Source: Sporosarcina sp. ACRSL (GTDB lineage: Bacteria; Bacillota; Bacilli; Bacillales_A; Planococcaceae). From it: a stretch of 62,523 bases of DNA. A program made the position numbers and the translations under genes. The stretch's first letter is position 1. The number at the start of each line of letters is the position of its first letter. The stretch lies in assembly GCF_022346605.1 (NCBI RefSeq), contig NZ_JAKRNT010000016.1, positions 1 through 62,523 on the forward strand. Direction: 5' to 3'. Below the pieces are notes generated by a model. That model ran no database searches. It worked only from the letters and a program-made list of their open reading frames with translations, and had not been told where the DNA came from. Shown here piece after piece: positions 29,274 to 38,553 of this stretch.

Positions 29274-32200
29274 TTGGATGCGCTCATAGATTTATTTCTA
29301 CAAGACAAAGAGATTACTAAGGTAATTGAGGAATTGAAAACAGGACAGGACCGTCAATTATTGGCGGGCCTATCAGGCGGTGCAAAAGCTGTCTTCTTCA
29401 AGACGGTACAGCAGTCAGCTGAGAAGCCAATCCTCATTATCACACCCAATATGCTGCAAGCACAGCGTACATACGAAGACCTTGTGAAGATGCTCGGTGA
29501 TTCACTCGTTCACTTGTATCCGGCAGAGGAATTAATCGCTGCCGATTTTTCCGTGTCCAGTTATGAGCTGCGCGCGAGTCGTATCGACACACTTGATCAT
29601 ATGGCGCGCATCGGCAAAGGGATCTATATCACACCGGTTGCGGGGATGAAAAAGCTCCTTCCGCCAAAAGAGAAATGGCTAGATATCTCCTTGTCCGTCA
29701 ATCTGGATGACACGATCGATGTGGACGAATGGATCCGGAAGCTTGTGGAAATGGGCTATGGAAGACAGGAAATGGTAACCGCGCCGGGCGATTTCGCTCT
29801 TAGGGGCGGTATTTTGGACGTGTATCCATTACATATGGAAAACCCGATCCGGATTGAACTGTTCGACACGGATGTCGACTCCATTCGAGCATTTTCCGCG
29901 GATGATCAGCGCTCGACCGACAAGTTGACGGAAGTGACGATTCTTCCTGCGACGGAATATGTTTGGGATGCAGCCGAATTATCACAAATCGCATCGAACT
30001 TGGAGGGAGCCTTAAGCGCAAGCTTGAAGCGGATGAAAAATGAAGAGACAAAAGAATCCCTTACGATGAATATTACCCGAGACATCGGCCTTTTACGGGA
30101 TGGCATCACTCCGGAAGGGTTGATGAAATATGTATCATTCTCGGAAAATACACCATCCTATCTCGGCGATTATTTTCCGGAAGATGGCATTGTCCTATTC
30201 GATGAAATCGGACGGATTCTTGAAGTGTCCTCCTCTTTAGAAAGCGAAGAGAAGGAATGGTTCCTGACGCTTCTTGAAGACGGAAAAATCGTCCATGACG
30301 CAAAACTCTCTTTTTCATTCGAAGAGATGCACAAAATGCTTGATCAGCCAAAATCATACTTATCCTTGTTCGTCCGGGCAGTACCAGGTATCGTTCTGAA
30401 AAAGACGGTGTCGTTCTCCTGCAAGCCGATGCAGGAATTCCATGGGCAGATGAACTTGTTGAAAAATGAAATGGAACGTTGGCAGCAAGGGAAATACAAT
30501 GTCTTCATCATTGCGGATGGTGAAGAACGGATGAAAAAAGTTCAATCCATTCTAAGAGATTACGAGATGGAAGCAGCACTGAACGGCAAGCAGACGGACG
30601 CAGGAAGCATCTCCATCATTGAAGGAGATTTGTCTGCGGGCTTCGAATTGCCATTCCAACGTCTTGCGGTCATAACCGATGCGGAGCTGTTCAAAGGAAA
30701 GCCGAAGCGCAAAGCCCGTCCACAGAAAATGACGAATGCAGAGCGCATTAAAAGCTATTCAGAAATCAAGCCTGGTGACCATATCGTTCACGTCCATCAC
30801 GGTATCGGGAAGTATTATGGCGTTGTCACGCTTGAAGTGAACGGCATCCATAAAGACTATCTCGATATTCGCTATCGTGGGGAGGACAAACTTTTCGTCC
30901 CTGCGGATCAGATCGATCTCATCCAAAAATATGTCGCTTCCGGTGAAAAAGAGCCGAAACTTCATAAACTCGGCGGCGCTGAATGGAAGAAGACAAAAAG
31001 TAAAGTGTCTTCAGCAGTCAAAGACATTGCAGATGATCTGATCAAACTTTATGCAAAGCGCGAATCAGAAAAAGGATATGCGTTTTCTCCAGACGATGAT
31101 TTACAGAGGTCCTTTGAGAATGCCTTCCCGTATGACGAGACGGAAGACCAACTTCGTTCCATTCTAGAAGTGAAACGTGATATGGAGAAAGAGCGTCCGA
31201 TGGATCGGCTTCTTTGTGGCGATGTTGGCTACGGGAAGACGGAAGTCGCGATTCGGGCTGCGTTCAAAGCGGTCGCGGATGGCAAGCAAGTCGCATTCCT
31301 CGTCCCTACAACAATACTTGCTCAACAGCATTACGAGACGATGAAAGAGCGGTTCTCCGGTTTTCCGGTGGAAGTGTCCCTATTGAACCGTTTCCGCACA
31401 CGGAAAGAACAGACGGAAACGTTGAAAGGGTTGAAGGCCGGTACGATTGATGTCGTCGTTGGTACCCACCGTCTTCTTTCGAAGGACGTCGTCTATAAAG
31501 ATCTAGGCCTGCTCCTCGTCGATGAAGAGCAGCGATTTGGTGTATCACATAAAGAAAAGCTAAAACAGCTGAAAACGAATGTAGACGTCCTCACATTGAC
31601 GGCGACGCCAATACCGCGGACGCTGCATATGTCGATGCTAGGTGTTCGGGACTTGTCCGTCATTGAAACTCCTCCAGCGAACCGTTTCCCGGTCCAGACG
31701 TATGTCATGGAGCATAACTTCGGTCTTGTAAGAGAAGCGGTTGAGCGGGAATTGGGAAGAGGCGGCCAAGTGTTTTATCTATACAACCGCGTCGAGGACA
31801 TGACACGTAAAGTAGATGAAATTAAACAACTTGTACCGGAAGCGCGCGTCGCCTTTGCCCATGGGCAAATGACCGAGTCAACACTTGAATCGGTAATCTT
31901 GAGCTTCCTAGAAGGCGAATATGACGTCCTCGTCACGACGACAATCATCGAGACAGGAATTGATATTCCGAACGTCAACACGCTTATCGTCCATGATGCG
32001 GACCGTATGGGCTTGTCACAGCTATATCAGCTGCGCGGTCGGGTCGGACGGTCCAACCGTGTCGCGTACGCGTATTTCCTCTATCAGCGGGACAAAGTGC
32101 TAACAGAGGTGGCGGAAAACCGCCTGCAGGCAATCAAGGAATTTACGGAGCTCGGGTCTGGGTTCAAAATTGCGATGCGGGACTTGTCGATCCGCGGAGC

Positions 32201-32807
32201 AGGGAACTTACTCGGTTCCCAGCAGCACGGCTTTATTGATTCTGTCGGCTTCGACCTTTATTCACAAATGCTACAGGACGCTATCGAAGAGAAGCAGACA
32301 GGTATCGTAAAATCAGAAATTCCTGATGTCGAAATCTCCTTGCCGATCAATGCGTATTTGCCGGATTCGTATATTAAAGACGGTTTCCAGAAGATTCAAA
32401 TGTATAAACGGGTGAAAGCGATTGAAAACGAGGAGGATTACTCCGAACTCGTCGATGAAATGACAGACCGCTTCGGCGACTTGCCATTTGAGGCAGATCT
32501 GTTGCTGCGTGTCGGAAGGATCAAAGCTTGGGGCCGCATGGCAGGTGTCGAATCGATCAAAAAACAACGTTCCATCATCGAAATCCGCCTAACCGAAGAA
32601 GGGACGGCGAAGACGGATGGAGCTAAAATTGTTGCAGACTCCATTGCACTTGGTCGAGCGGTTGGATTTACGATGGAGGACGGCCGGCTCATCATCACAG
32701 TGGATGAGCGCCATGCAGGGAAAAAGACAGAATTCGATGTCCTTGAGGAGATGATGAGGATTTTGAAATCGTCGATGAAAGAAACCTCGCCAGTCGATTC
32801 CGTCTAA
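29274..32807 (+). CDS. mfd: transcription-repair coupling factor Mfd
   Basis: This 1177-residue translocase matches the B. subtilis length. It removes stalled RNA polymerase at lesions and recruits UvrA. Domains in order: the UvrB-like module (about 1-350), the RNAP-interacting CarD/RID domain starting at KPGDHIVHVHHGIGKY (about 500), the RecG-like SF2 helicase with GDVGYGKTEVAIRAA and LLVDEEQRFGV (about 640-1000), and the C-terminal TRCF domain. The start is TTG at 29274 after GCGAGGAAAA. The following spoVT is a separate forespore gene. Confidence 0.97.
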   Translation: MDALIDLFLQDKEITKVIEELKTGQDRQLLAGLSGGAKAVFFKTVQQSAEKPILIITPNMLQAQRTYEDLVKMLGDSLVHLYPAEELIAADFSVSSYELRASRIDTLDHMARIGKGIYITPVAGMKKLLPPKEKWLDISLSVNLDDTIDVDEWIRKLVEMGYGRQEMVTAPGDFALRGGILDVYPLHMENPIRIELFDTDVDSIRAFSADDQRSTDKLTEVTILPATEYVWDAAELSQIASNLEGALSASLKRMKNEETKESLTMNITRDIGLLRDGITPEGLMKYVSFSENTPSYLGDYFPEDGIVLFDEIGRILEVSSSLESEEKEWFLTLLEDGKIVHDAKLSFSFEEMHKMLDQPKSYLSLFVRAVPGIVLKKTVSFSCKPMQEFHGQMNLLKNEMERWQQGKYNVFIIADGEERMKKVQSILRDYEMEAALNGKQTDAGSISIIEGDLSAGFELPFQRLAVITDAELFKGKPKRKARPQKMTNAERIKSYSEIKPGDHIVHVHHGIGKYYGVVTLEVNGIHKDYLDIRYRGEDKLFVPADQIDLIQKYVASGEKEPKLHKLGGAEWKKTKSKVSSAVKDIADDLIKLYAKRESEKGYAFSPDDDLQRSFENAFPYDETEDQLRSILEVKRDMEKERPMDRLLCGDVGYGKTEVAIRAAFKAVADGKQVAFLVPTTILAQQHYETMKERFSGFPVEVSLLNRFRTRKEQTETLKGLKAGTIDVVVGTHRLLSKDVVYKDLGLLLVDEEQRFGVSHKEKLKQLKTNVDVLTLTATPIPRTLHMSMLGVRDLSVIETPPANRFPVQTYVMEHNFGLVREAVERELGRGGQVFYLYNRVEDMTRKVDEIKQLVPEARVAFAHGQMTESTLESVILSFLEGEYDVLVTTTIIETGIDIPNVNTLIVHDADRMGLSQLYQLRGRVGRSNRVAYAYFLYQRDKVLTEVAENRLQAIKEFTELGSGFKIAMRDLSIRGAGNLLGSQQHGFIDSVGFDLYSQMLQDAIEEKQTGIVKSEIPDVEISLPINAYLPDSYIKDGFQKIQMYKRVKAIENEEDYSELVDEMTDRFGDLPFEADLLLRVGRIKAWGRMAGVESIKKQRSIIEIRLTEEGTAKTDGAKIVADSIALGRAVGFTMEDGRLIITVDERHAGKKTEFDVLEEMMRILKSSMKETSPVDSV

Positions 32808-32817
32808 AGGAATTATT

Positions 32818-32847
32818 GCATAAAATGTCCAAGCATGATGCATACTA
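32818..32847 (+). promoter_or_regulatory. sigma-G promoter of spoVT
   Basis: GCATA (32818-32822), 18-bp spacer, CATACTA (32841-32847): a full match to the sigma-G consensus GHATR-N18-CATWMTA. B. subtilis spoVT is a sigma-G gene. Confidence 0.85.
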
Positions 32848-32895
32848 TATCCGAACGGAAAACGGTTTTAATTTTTGGAAAGTGAGGCATCATGC

Positions 32896-33432
32896 ATGAA
32901 AGCAACAGGAATCGTGCGCAGAATTGATGATCTAGGGAGGGTGGTTATCCCGAAAGAGATCAGACGGACGCTTCGCATACGTGAAGGAGATCCGCTTGAA
33001 ATCTTTACCGACAGGGATGGCGAGGTCATTTTAAAGAAGTATTCCCCTATATCCGAGCTCGGTCAATTTGCGAAAGAGTACGCAGAAACACTATACGAAA
33101 CCCTCGGAACACCAGCCCTGATCAGTGACAGAGATGAAATGATCGCCGTATCCGGATTATCGAAAAAAGATTATTTGAACCGCCAATTGGCTCCGGACGT
33201 GGAGGATATTTTAAAGGGCCGCACCATGGTAACGGAAAAACTTGAAAAGGCAGTGGAATGGGTGCCGGGACAAGTCGAGCAAGTGAAGTCCTATTGTATC
33301 GCTCCGATCGTAGCGGGCGGAGATACAATTGGCGCAGTATATTTACTATCGAAAGTCCATTTCATCGGAGAAGCTGAACAAAAAGCAGCAGAAACCGCCG
33401 CGCATTTTTTGGCGAAACAGATGGAACAATAA
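32896..33432 (+). CDS. spoVT: stage V sporulation protein T
   Basis: This 178-residue forespore regulator has an AbrB-type DNA-binding domain (residues 1-50, GIVRRIDDLGRVVIPKEIRR) and a C-terminal GAF domain. It tunes sigma-G genes, including SASP genes, and germination. ATG 32896 lies 8 bp after GTGAGG; upstream in-frame codons have no ribosome site. A consensus sigma-G promoter precedes it and a long hairpin terminator follows. After it the accessory island begins, where B. subtilis has yabM. Confidence 0.95.
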   Translation: MKATGIVRRIDDLGRVVIPKEIRRTLRIREGDPLEIFTDRDGEVILKKYSPISELGQFAKEYAETLYETLGTPALISDRDEMIAVSGLSKKDYLNRQLAPDVEDILKGRTMVTEKLEKAVEWVPGQVEQVKSYCIAPIVAGGDTIGAVYLLSKVHFIGEAEQKAAETAAHFLAKQMEQ

Positions 33433-33435
33433 AAA

Positions 33436-33484
33436 ACAGCCTACACGTACCGGAAAGAAGCGGTGCGGGTGGGCTGTTTTTTTG
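33436..33484 (+). terminator. terminator after spoVT
   Basis: ACAGCCTACACGTACCG (33436-33452) pairs with the arm at 33461-33477 (16 of 17, including G-T pairs), followed by T7. Confidence 0.9.
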
Positions 33485-33586
33485 TTTGACGGTTATATTT
33501 CCGAATATAACATTTTGAACAATTCTAAAAAAACAAACCTTAGCAGTTTAAGAATCGTTTACTATATAGGGAAAGGGGTTGAAGCT

Positions 33587-34105
33587 GTGACAGGCACGAA
33601 TCAATTAAAAGAATTAATGTTTCAATACACGGAGTATTTAATACGGCTTGCCTATTATTACGTGAAAGATCTCCAAGCGGCAGAGGACATTGTACAGGAA
33701 GTATTCATAAAGTTTTACGACGGCCAACATTCTTACGAAGAACAAGGCAAAGTGAAGGCCTATTTAACGAAAATGACGATTAATAAAAGCAAGGATTATT
33801 TGAAAAGCTGGACCTACAGAAAAATCCAACTACAGAACAAATTTTTTTCATCTTCCGGTAAAGAAAATGTAGACGAGTTGGTGAGAAATGACGAGAAAGC
33901 TATTATTGGAGAAGCAATTTTAAAATTGCCCTTAAAACAGCGGGAAGTTCTCATACATTTTTATTTTAATGAGTTGGCGGTTTTGGAAATTGCACATATT
34001 TTATCCATTCCGGAAAGTACAGTAAAAACCCGTTTAAGCCGAGGGAGAGAACTATTAAGAAATCAGTTGAAAGGAATTGAATGGGAGGTGCTGTTAAATG
34101 GATAA
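33587..34105 (+). CDS. ECF-type RNA polymerase sigma factor
   Basis: This 172-residue protein has sigma region 2 (YLIRLAYYYVKDLQAAEDIVQEVF, split by the helix turn) and region 4 (LPLKQREVL and LSIPESTVKTRLSRGRELL). There is no extra domain, so it is a minimal ECF factor. GTG 33587 is chosen because AAAGGGG lies 8 bp before it; codons back to 33329 lie inside spoVT and its terminator. It overlaps the next gene by 8 bp, so the pair is coupled like sigma/anti-sigma operons. The expected autoregulated promoter could not be settled by eye; AACC and CGTT motifs occur at 33537-33560. It is not in the B. subtilis synteny. Confidence 0.85.
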   Translation: MTGTNQLKELMFQYTEYLIRLAYYYVKDLQAAEDIVQEVFIKFYDGQHSYEEQGKVKAYLTKMTINKSKDYLKSWTYRKIQLQNKFFSSSGKENVDELVRNDEKAIIGEAILKLPLKQREVLIHFYFNELAVLEIAHILSIPESTVKTRLSRGRELLRNQLKGIEWEVLLNG

Positions 34106-35282
34106 ATCCATTCCTACTGAAGTGAAAGATGTAACCGAAAGTAAAAAAAGGGTTATGCGAAACGTTCTGAACGAAATCCAAAACAGATCAAAAAGACCAA
34201 AACATCATTGGAGATATGTCGTAATTGCCGCTGTAATATCAATGAGCGCAATGCTTTTTGTCATAAATGAAGTATTGACTGATAATGAACCGTCTGTAGC
34301 AGAACAACCGTCTCCAACGGAACTACACATGGATTTATCAAAACCTACATTCTCCGAAGAACAAGGATTATTTTTTCTTGAAGGCGTAACGTTAGATGAC
34401 TCTCAATCAAAAGTAATCGAAGTCTTCGGTGAGAATTTTACAATAGTGCAAGAGGATGACAGTGAAGAGGACGGTAGTGAGGCAGACGTTATAATGGATT
34501 ATTATGGTCAGGCGAAATTCTCTTTTATTGAAGATAAATTAGATTCAATCACATTCATGAATGTAGATGAAGATTACGTTGATAAATTATTTAATGACTA
34601 CGGTGGATTTAAATTTGTATTTCATTGGGATCTTGATGATGATAATCGTTTATTCTACTCCAAGGAAACTTCCCAAATACTGCGTGCATCAACAACGATG
34701 TCTATGGATGGGAATCTATACTTATCCCTATTTCGTGCTGGACTGGATCACTGGGGGAAAAAAGCAGAATATCTATACATGACGCAACAGAATATTAAAA
34801 GTCAACACCCTTCTCCAACCAACACGGATGTAGATTTCGCTAAACCCACGTTCTCTGAAAAAGAAGGTTACCTATATCTAAATGGATTGACGTTAGGTAA
34901 TTCACCATCAAAAGTAATTGAACGATTGGGTGATAATTTTATAATCGAGCAGGCTGATGTAAGTGAATCTGATTTCTACCTAGATTATGGAGGGGTAGCG
35001 AGTTTCGGTTTTTATAACGATAAAGTAAATTCGATTGTATTCAGAAAAGTAGATAAAGATTTTATTGATGGATTATTTAATGATTACGATGGATTTAAAA
35101 TTATTTCTTCATGGCATGAAGATGATAACGATCGTTTTATCTACTCAGAGGAGACGTATCAAGTAATGAAAGCATCATCACAAACACCTAATAATGACCT
35201 TTATTTATATATCGGTTATCCTGGCCCGGAGTTCTGGGAACATCCAGAAATGCAAGATATTCCGAATCCTTGGAAACAATAA
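34098..35282 (+). CDS. membrane-anchored putative anti-sigma factor with duplicated extracytoplasmic domain
   Basis: This 394-residue protein has a short cytoplasmic N-terminal segment (about 1-38), one membrane span (about 39-60) and two homologous external domains at about 78-215 and 245-375. Shared landmarks of the two copies are KPTFSE, the SQSKVIE/SPSKVIE pair, LFNDYGG/LFNDYDG and a DDDNRLFYS/DDNDRFIYS pair. It overlaps the ECF sigma gene by 8 bp, so it is probably its sensor/anti-sigma, but no zinc anti-sigma (HxxxCxxC) motif is present. The cytoplasmic part is very short for a sigma clamp. I do not recognise the repeated domain. Confidence 0.75.
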   Translation: MDKSIPTEVKDVTESKKRVMRNVLNEIQNRSKRPKHHWRYVVIAAVISMSAMLFVINEVLTDNEPSVAEQPSPTELHMDLSKPTFSEEQGLFFLEGVTLDDSQSKVIEVFGENFTIVQEDDSEEDGSEADVIMDYYGQAKFSFIEDKLDSITFMNVDEDYVDKLFNDYGGFKFVFHWDLDDDNRLFYSKETSQILRASTTMSMDGNLYLSLFRAGLDHWGKKAEYLYMTQQNIKSQHPSPTNTDVDFAKPTFSEKEGYLYLNGLTLGNSPSKVIERLGDNFIIEQADVSESDFYLDYGGVASFGFYNDKVNSIVFRKVDKDFIDGLFNDYDGFKIISSWHEDDNDRFIYSEETYQVMKASSQTPNNDLYLYIGYPGPEFWEHPEMQDIPNPWKQ

Positions 35283-35293
35283 ATTCATACCTG

Positions 35294-35345
35294 AAAAACA
35301 GAGCACGTAGACAATTCGGCTATTGCTCTGTTTTTGTGGTTGTTG
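35294..35345. terminator. bidirectional terminator
   Basis: AAAAACAGAGCA pairs perfectly with TGCTCTGTTTTT (12 bp). T5 or A5 on either side serves both the plus-strand anti-sigma gene and the minus-strand MFS gene. Confidence 0.85.
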
Positions 35346-35362
35346 GTAAAGTGAGGAAAAAC

Positions 35363-36610
35363 CTATTGAGTATACTCTATAGCGCTTTTCGCCACTATGA
35401 ATGGTTTTAAGGTAAGGAATACGACTGCTAAAATGATAATTGAGGAAAATAAGTTGACCGGAAAATAGATGCCTTTTTCGTATAAAGCGCCATAAAAGAT
35501 TGTTCCTATCGGCATAAGAATCATGCCTAATGTGCCGTTGATTGAAAATACTCTGCCCTTATACTCGTCGGGAATCGTCTTTTGCATATACGATGACATT
35601 GGAATCGATATGAACTGAAAAACAAGTGCCATCGATAAACCAATTAACCCGATGTAAGCCATTGATATGAACGTATTCATCTCGACATAAACAGGCAATG
35701 TAAATGAGAGCAAGAACACAGCAACGACAATGAAAGCATACTTCACCACGTTAAGAGGATTTGTAATTTTCCTTTTTAATAATAGTAGACTTCCCACAAG
35801 TGCTCCAACGACAAAGATGGTGTTTACGATTCCGACCTGTGGCGGGGTGAACTTCAATTCTTTAATCATGATGGTGTCCGGCAGAACGCTAAAACTTGCA
35901 GCCCCTACAGCGTTAATTACCGCCGATAACATCAGTAGATGTTTTAACACATCCGATTGCAAGATAAATCGATAGCCAAAGCCAATTTTGTCCCAAAAAT
36001 TTTTGAACCAGTTTCCAAAGCTTTCTCGCTCATTAACCGCTTCAAATTTTTGTTCACTAAATTTCAAGAAGAAGTTTGAAAACAAAGATATCAGCTGCAT
36101 GATAAAGAAAACAAGAATCATTGATTGTAATGTTAAGAAACCATAAATGACTCCCGCTATTATCGGTCCTAAAAGCATGATGGTCGTTTTATACATTGAG
36201 ATCTTACCAAGCGTCTTTTGAATGTTTTCTTTATCGAATAACTGTGTCATGCTCGCGTCGAAAGCATTGAATATAACGGGAGTGATAATTGATCGAACTG
36301 CCGTGATCATGAAAAGCGCGTAAATATTAAAGCCGAAAATGGCAATATACAAAAATAGTAGAAGTAACGTCAATGCAGATAGCGCCTCAAAAGAAAGGAC
36401 AATCTTCTTCCTGTTCATGCTATCTACCATTACTCCGGAAATTGGTAAAGCGATAATGGCCCCAATACTTATAATTGCAGTATTGATGGAAAAGTACAGC
36501 GCAGATCCTGTCTCCTGTAAAATAAAATACGAAATTGCAAATGTATAAACCATACCACCTAGCGATACAACAATTGTGCTAAGAATATAAATGAAATAAT
36601 TTCTCCCCAT
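35363..36610 (-). CDS. MFS transporter, MdtG/TetA-like drug exporter family
   Basis: This 415-residue protein has about 12 hydrophobic segments in two halves with a charged central loop (about 190-215). Loop 2-3 contains SGVMVDSMNRKKIV, the MFS motif A equivalent. The ATG at 36610 follows AAAGGGGAG on the minus strand. It is divergent from an XRE-TPR regulator. An operator-like palindrome overlaps its start of transcription, so it is probably repressed by that regulator and induced by its substrate. The substrate is unknown; a peptide, macrolide or other toxic compound is possible. Confidence 0.85.
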   Translation of the reverse strand: MGRNYFIYILSTIVVSLGGMVYTFAISYFILQETGSALYFSINTAIISIGAIIALPISGVMVDSMNRKKIVLSFEALSALTLLLLFLYIAIFGFNIYALFMITAVRSIITPVIFNAFDASMTQLFDKENIQKTLGKISMYKTTIMLLGPIIAGVIYGFLTLQSMILVFFIMQLISLFSNFFLKFSEQKFEAVNERESFGNWFKNFWDKIGFGYRFILQSDVLKHLLMLSAVINAVGAASFSVLPDTIMIKELKFTPPQVGIVNTIFVVGALVGSLLLLKRKITNPLNVVKYAFIVVAVFLLSFTLPVYVEMNTFISMAYIGLIGLSMALVFQFISIPMSSYMQKTIPDEYKGRVFSINGTLGMILMPIGTIFYGALYEKGIYFPVNLFSSIIILAVVFLTLKPFIVAKSAIEYTQ

Positions 36611-36709
36611 ACAAATCTCCCCTTTGTAGTTATTTCAGCCCCATTCGTACACTCTTCTCCTTCTCATTTAATAATTAAAAGAGTCTCAAAACATACCTCC
36701 TCACCGAAA

Positions 36710-36726
36710 GTTAAATTTAATTTAAC
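36710..36726. promoter_or_regulatory. operator O1, perfect palindrome at the MFS transcription start
   Basis: GTTAAATT-T-AATTTAAC, a 17-bp perfect palindrome just downstream of the minus-strand -10. The GTTAA/TTAAC half-sites recur in O2 at 36763-36783. Confidence 0.65.
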
Positions 36727-36729
36727 AAG

Positions 36730-36758
36730 ATAATAGCACGCATTTACTTTCGTTACAA
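36730..36758 (-). promoter_or_regulatory. promoter of the MFS gene
   Basis: Minus strand TTGTAA (36753-36758), 17-bp spacer, TATTAT (36730-36735). Transcription should start near 36722, inside operator O1. Confidence 0.65.
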
Positions 36759-36762
36759 GAAA

Positions 36763-36783
36763 AAGTTAAGTATAATTTAACTT
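36763..36783 (+). promoter_or_regulatory. operator O2 overlapping the regulator's TATAAT
   Basis: AAGTTAA (36763-36769) and TTAACTT (36777-36783) are perfect inverted arms enclosing a consensus TATAAT (36771-36776). It lies 9 bp before the regulator's ribosome site, suggesting autorepression. No good -35 is visible. Confidence 0.6.
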
Positions 36784-36804
36784 AGATAACAAAGAGGGGT
36801 GTTC

Positions 36805-38028
36805 ATGTTGAGTACTTTAGGTGAACGGATCAGGGCGATACGAAAACAGAGGAAGATGACATTGGACGCTTTGGCGGGAGAACAGATGACGAAGGCAATG
36901 ATGAGTTATATTGAGAACAATAAAGCGAATCCATCGATGGAAAGCCTCAGTTACATTGCGGAGCGTCTTGGGGTCAAAGTGTCTGAGCTACTGGAAGATG
37001 TAAATCCACAGGAGTTACGGGATTTATTGAAGACAGTGGAAAATATCTTTACTGGTGAATCGGAGGATAAATATAAGCAAATCATTGATGCTGTCGATTC
37101 GTATAAGGAGAGGTTGGACCAGGGGTATGAAGCTGCAAGATTGTTGGAGTTGTATGGACGTTCCCTTTATTATGCTAAGAAGGACGGCTGGAATGAGTGG
37201 ATAGATAAGGCGGCTAACCTTTATGAGCAACTAAACCTAACGAGTCGCCTTGCTGCAATTGGCATTTTCCAGTCTATCGTGAAGTACACTAAGCGTGAGT
37301 ATGATGCTTCCCTTACATTGCTTTTGGAGGAACGTTCTAAAATCGAAGCGAGGAATGGGCTTATTGAACCTATTACTCGTCTCGACTTCGATTATTGGGA
37401 GTCGCTTCTTCACTTTGCAGTCGGCAATTCCGAAGAGGCTGTCCGAATCATGAATGAAGGGATAAAGTTTTCTAAGGAGCAACAGATCTTCTATCGCATC
37501 GCTCACTTATATCAGTTGGCAATTGTGAATGCGATGATGAATAAAGATGTAAGCTCCATACAGTATTATGAGCGTAAAATTCTGCACTACGGAGAATTTG
37601 CCGACGATCGGGATGCAATTCCTTTTACAAACTTCGTGAAGATTCATTACTTAACTACTTATGAAAAGGACTATGTGAAAGCGTTAAGGCTCATCCAAGA
37701 TCATCATGGTAAACATGGCATTGACGAATCGCACACTTCTTATTCCTTTTTGCAAGAGAAAGGCAAGGCGCTTTATGGTCTTGGAAGATATGAGGAAGCG
37801 CTGGCTTGTTTTGATAAAGTGAAAATACCAGATTACGCACATCATCCATTTGATTTATCAATTCTTTACGAGAAAGACGCTTACGCCGCTCTTTGCCATA
37901 TGACTTTAGGGAATAAAACGGAAGCTAACCGTTCGATTGAAACAGCGGTAGACAATATTTCAAGCATGCCACGAACCCCTTATAAGGATTTCATAATGAA
38001 GACCTATAAAATGATACAAAGACCATGA
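36805..38028 (+). CDS. XRE-family regulator with TPR domain (Rgg/PlcR-like architecture)
   Basis: This 407-residue protein has an N-terminal helix-turn-helix (about residues 4-60: LGERIRAIRKQRKMTLDAL and MSYIENNKANPSMESL) and a long helical TPR region to the C terminus. Repeats such as GRYEEALACFDKV are visible. This architecture is typical of peptide-responsive regulators (PlcR/Rgg/NprR) and of TPR repressors. ATG 36805 follows AGAGGGG by 5 bp. It is divergent from the MFS exporter and flanked by palindromes. No small peptide-precursor gene was recognised next to it, so peptide control is speculative. Confidence 0.85.
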   Translation: MLSTLGERIRAIRKQRKMTLDALAGEQMTKAMMSYIENNKANPSMESLSYIAERLGVKVSELLEDVNPQELRDLLKTVENIFTGESEDKYKQIIDAVDSYKERLDQGYEAARLLELYGRSLYYAKKDGWNEWIDKAANLYEQLNLTSRLAAIGIFQSIVKYTKREYDASLTLLLEERSKIEARNGLIEPITRLDFDYWESLLHFAVGNSEEAVRIMNEGIKFSKEQQIFYRIAHLYQLAIVNAMMNKDVSSIQYYERKILHYGEFADDRDAIPFTNFVKIHYLTTYEKDYVKALRLIQDHHGKHGIDESHTSYSFLQEKGKALYGLGRYEEALACFDKVKIPDYAHHPFDLSILYEKDAYAALCHMTLGNKTEANRSIETAVDNISSMPRTPYKDFIMKTYKMIQRP

Positions 38029-38142
38029 AGATAAAATATGAATAGTAAACTACTACTTGTCATTGTGAGGGTCATGCAGTTTTATGAGTGTCGTGCAGTT
38101 TTTTCCATAAACACTTATACTATTGATAAGGCGGTGATACGT

Positions 38143-38553
38143 TTGCTAACAAATGAAATAAAAGAACAACTTATTGAAAAGTTAAAGCAAGAAGTAAATC
38201 CAGCTTTCATCATTCTCTTTGGCTCTTTTGCAAAAGATGCTGTACGCAAAGAGAGTGATATCGATCTTGCTTATTTTAGCAACAAGCAACTATCATCTTA
38301 CGATCGTTTTCTCCTAATAAATGAGCTTGCCATAATAGGCGGGCGAGAAGTGGATTTAATTGATATTAAAGAAATTGATACGGTTTTTACGATGCAAATC
38401 TTTGCACAAGGTATTCCAATCTATATACAGGATGAAAATGAATTTATCCGTCAAAGAATGAGAGCTTTTAGTATGTACGCAACTTTAAATGAGCAACGTG
38501 CGAGAATTATTAATGACATTAAAGAAAGGGGAAGTGTATTTGGGGATGAATGA
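38143..38553 (+). CDS. mntA: MntA-type nucleotidyltransferase antitoxin
   Basis: This 136-residue minimal nucleotidyltransferase has the active site GSFAKDAVRKESDIDLA, a complete GS-X10-DxD motif, and a third acidic site in GREVDLIDI. MntA AMPylates the partner HEPN RNase HepT on a tyrosine and so neutralises it. TTG at 38143 lies 8 bp after AAGGCGG; GTG 38134 is the alternative. Upstream codons to 38038 lack a ribosome site. It overlaps the HepT reading frame by 8 bp. All active-site residues are kept although the toxin gene is disrupted. Confidence 0.85.
   Translation: MLTNEIKEQLIEKLKQEVNPAFIILFGSFAKDAVRKESDIDLAYFSNKQLSSYDRFLLINELAIIGGREVDLIDIKEIDTVFTMQIFAQGIPIYIQDENEFIRQRMRAFSMYATLNEQRARIINDIKERGSVFGDE

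Noticed and set aside
33329..33586. N-terminal extension of the ECF sigma factor
   Set aside because: The frame lies inside spoVT and its terminator; GTG 33587 has a good ribosome site.
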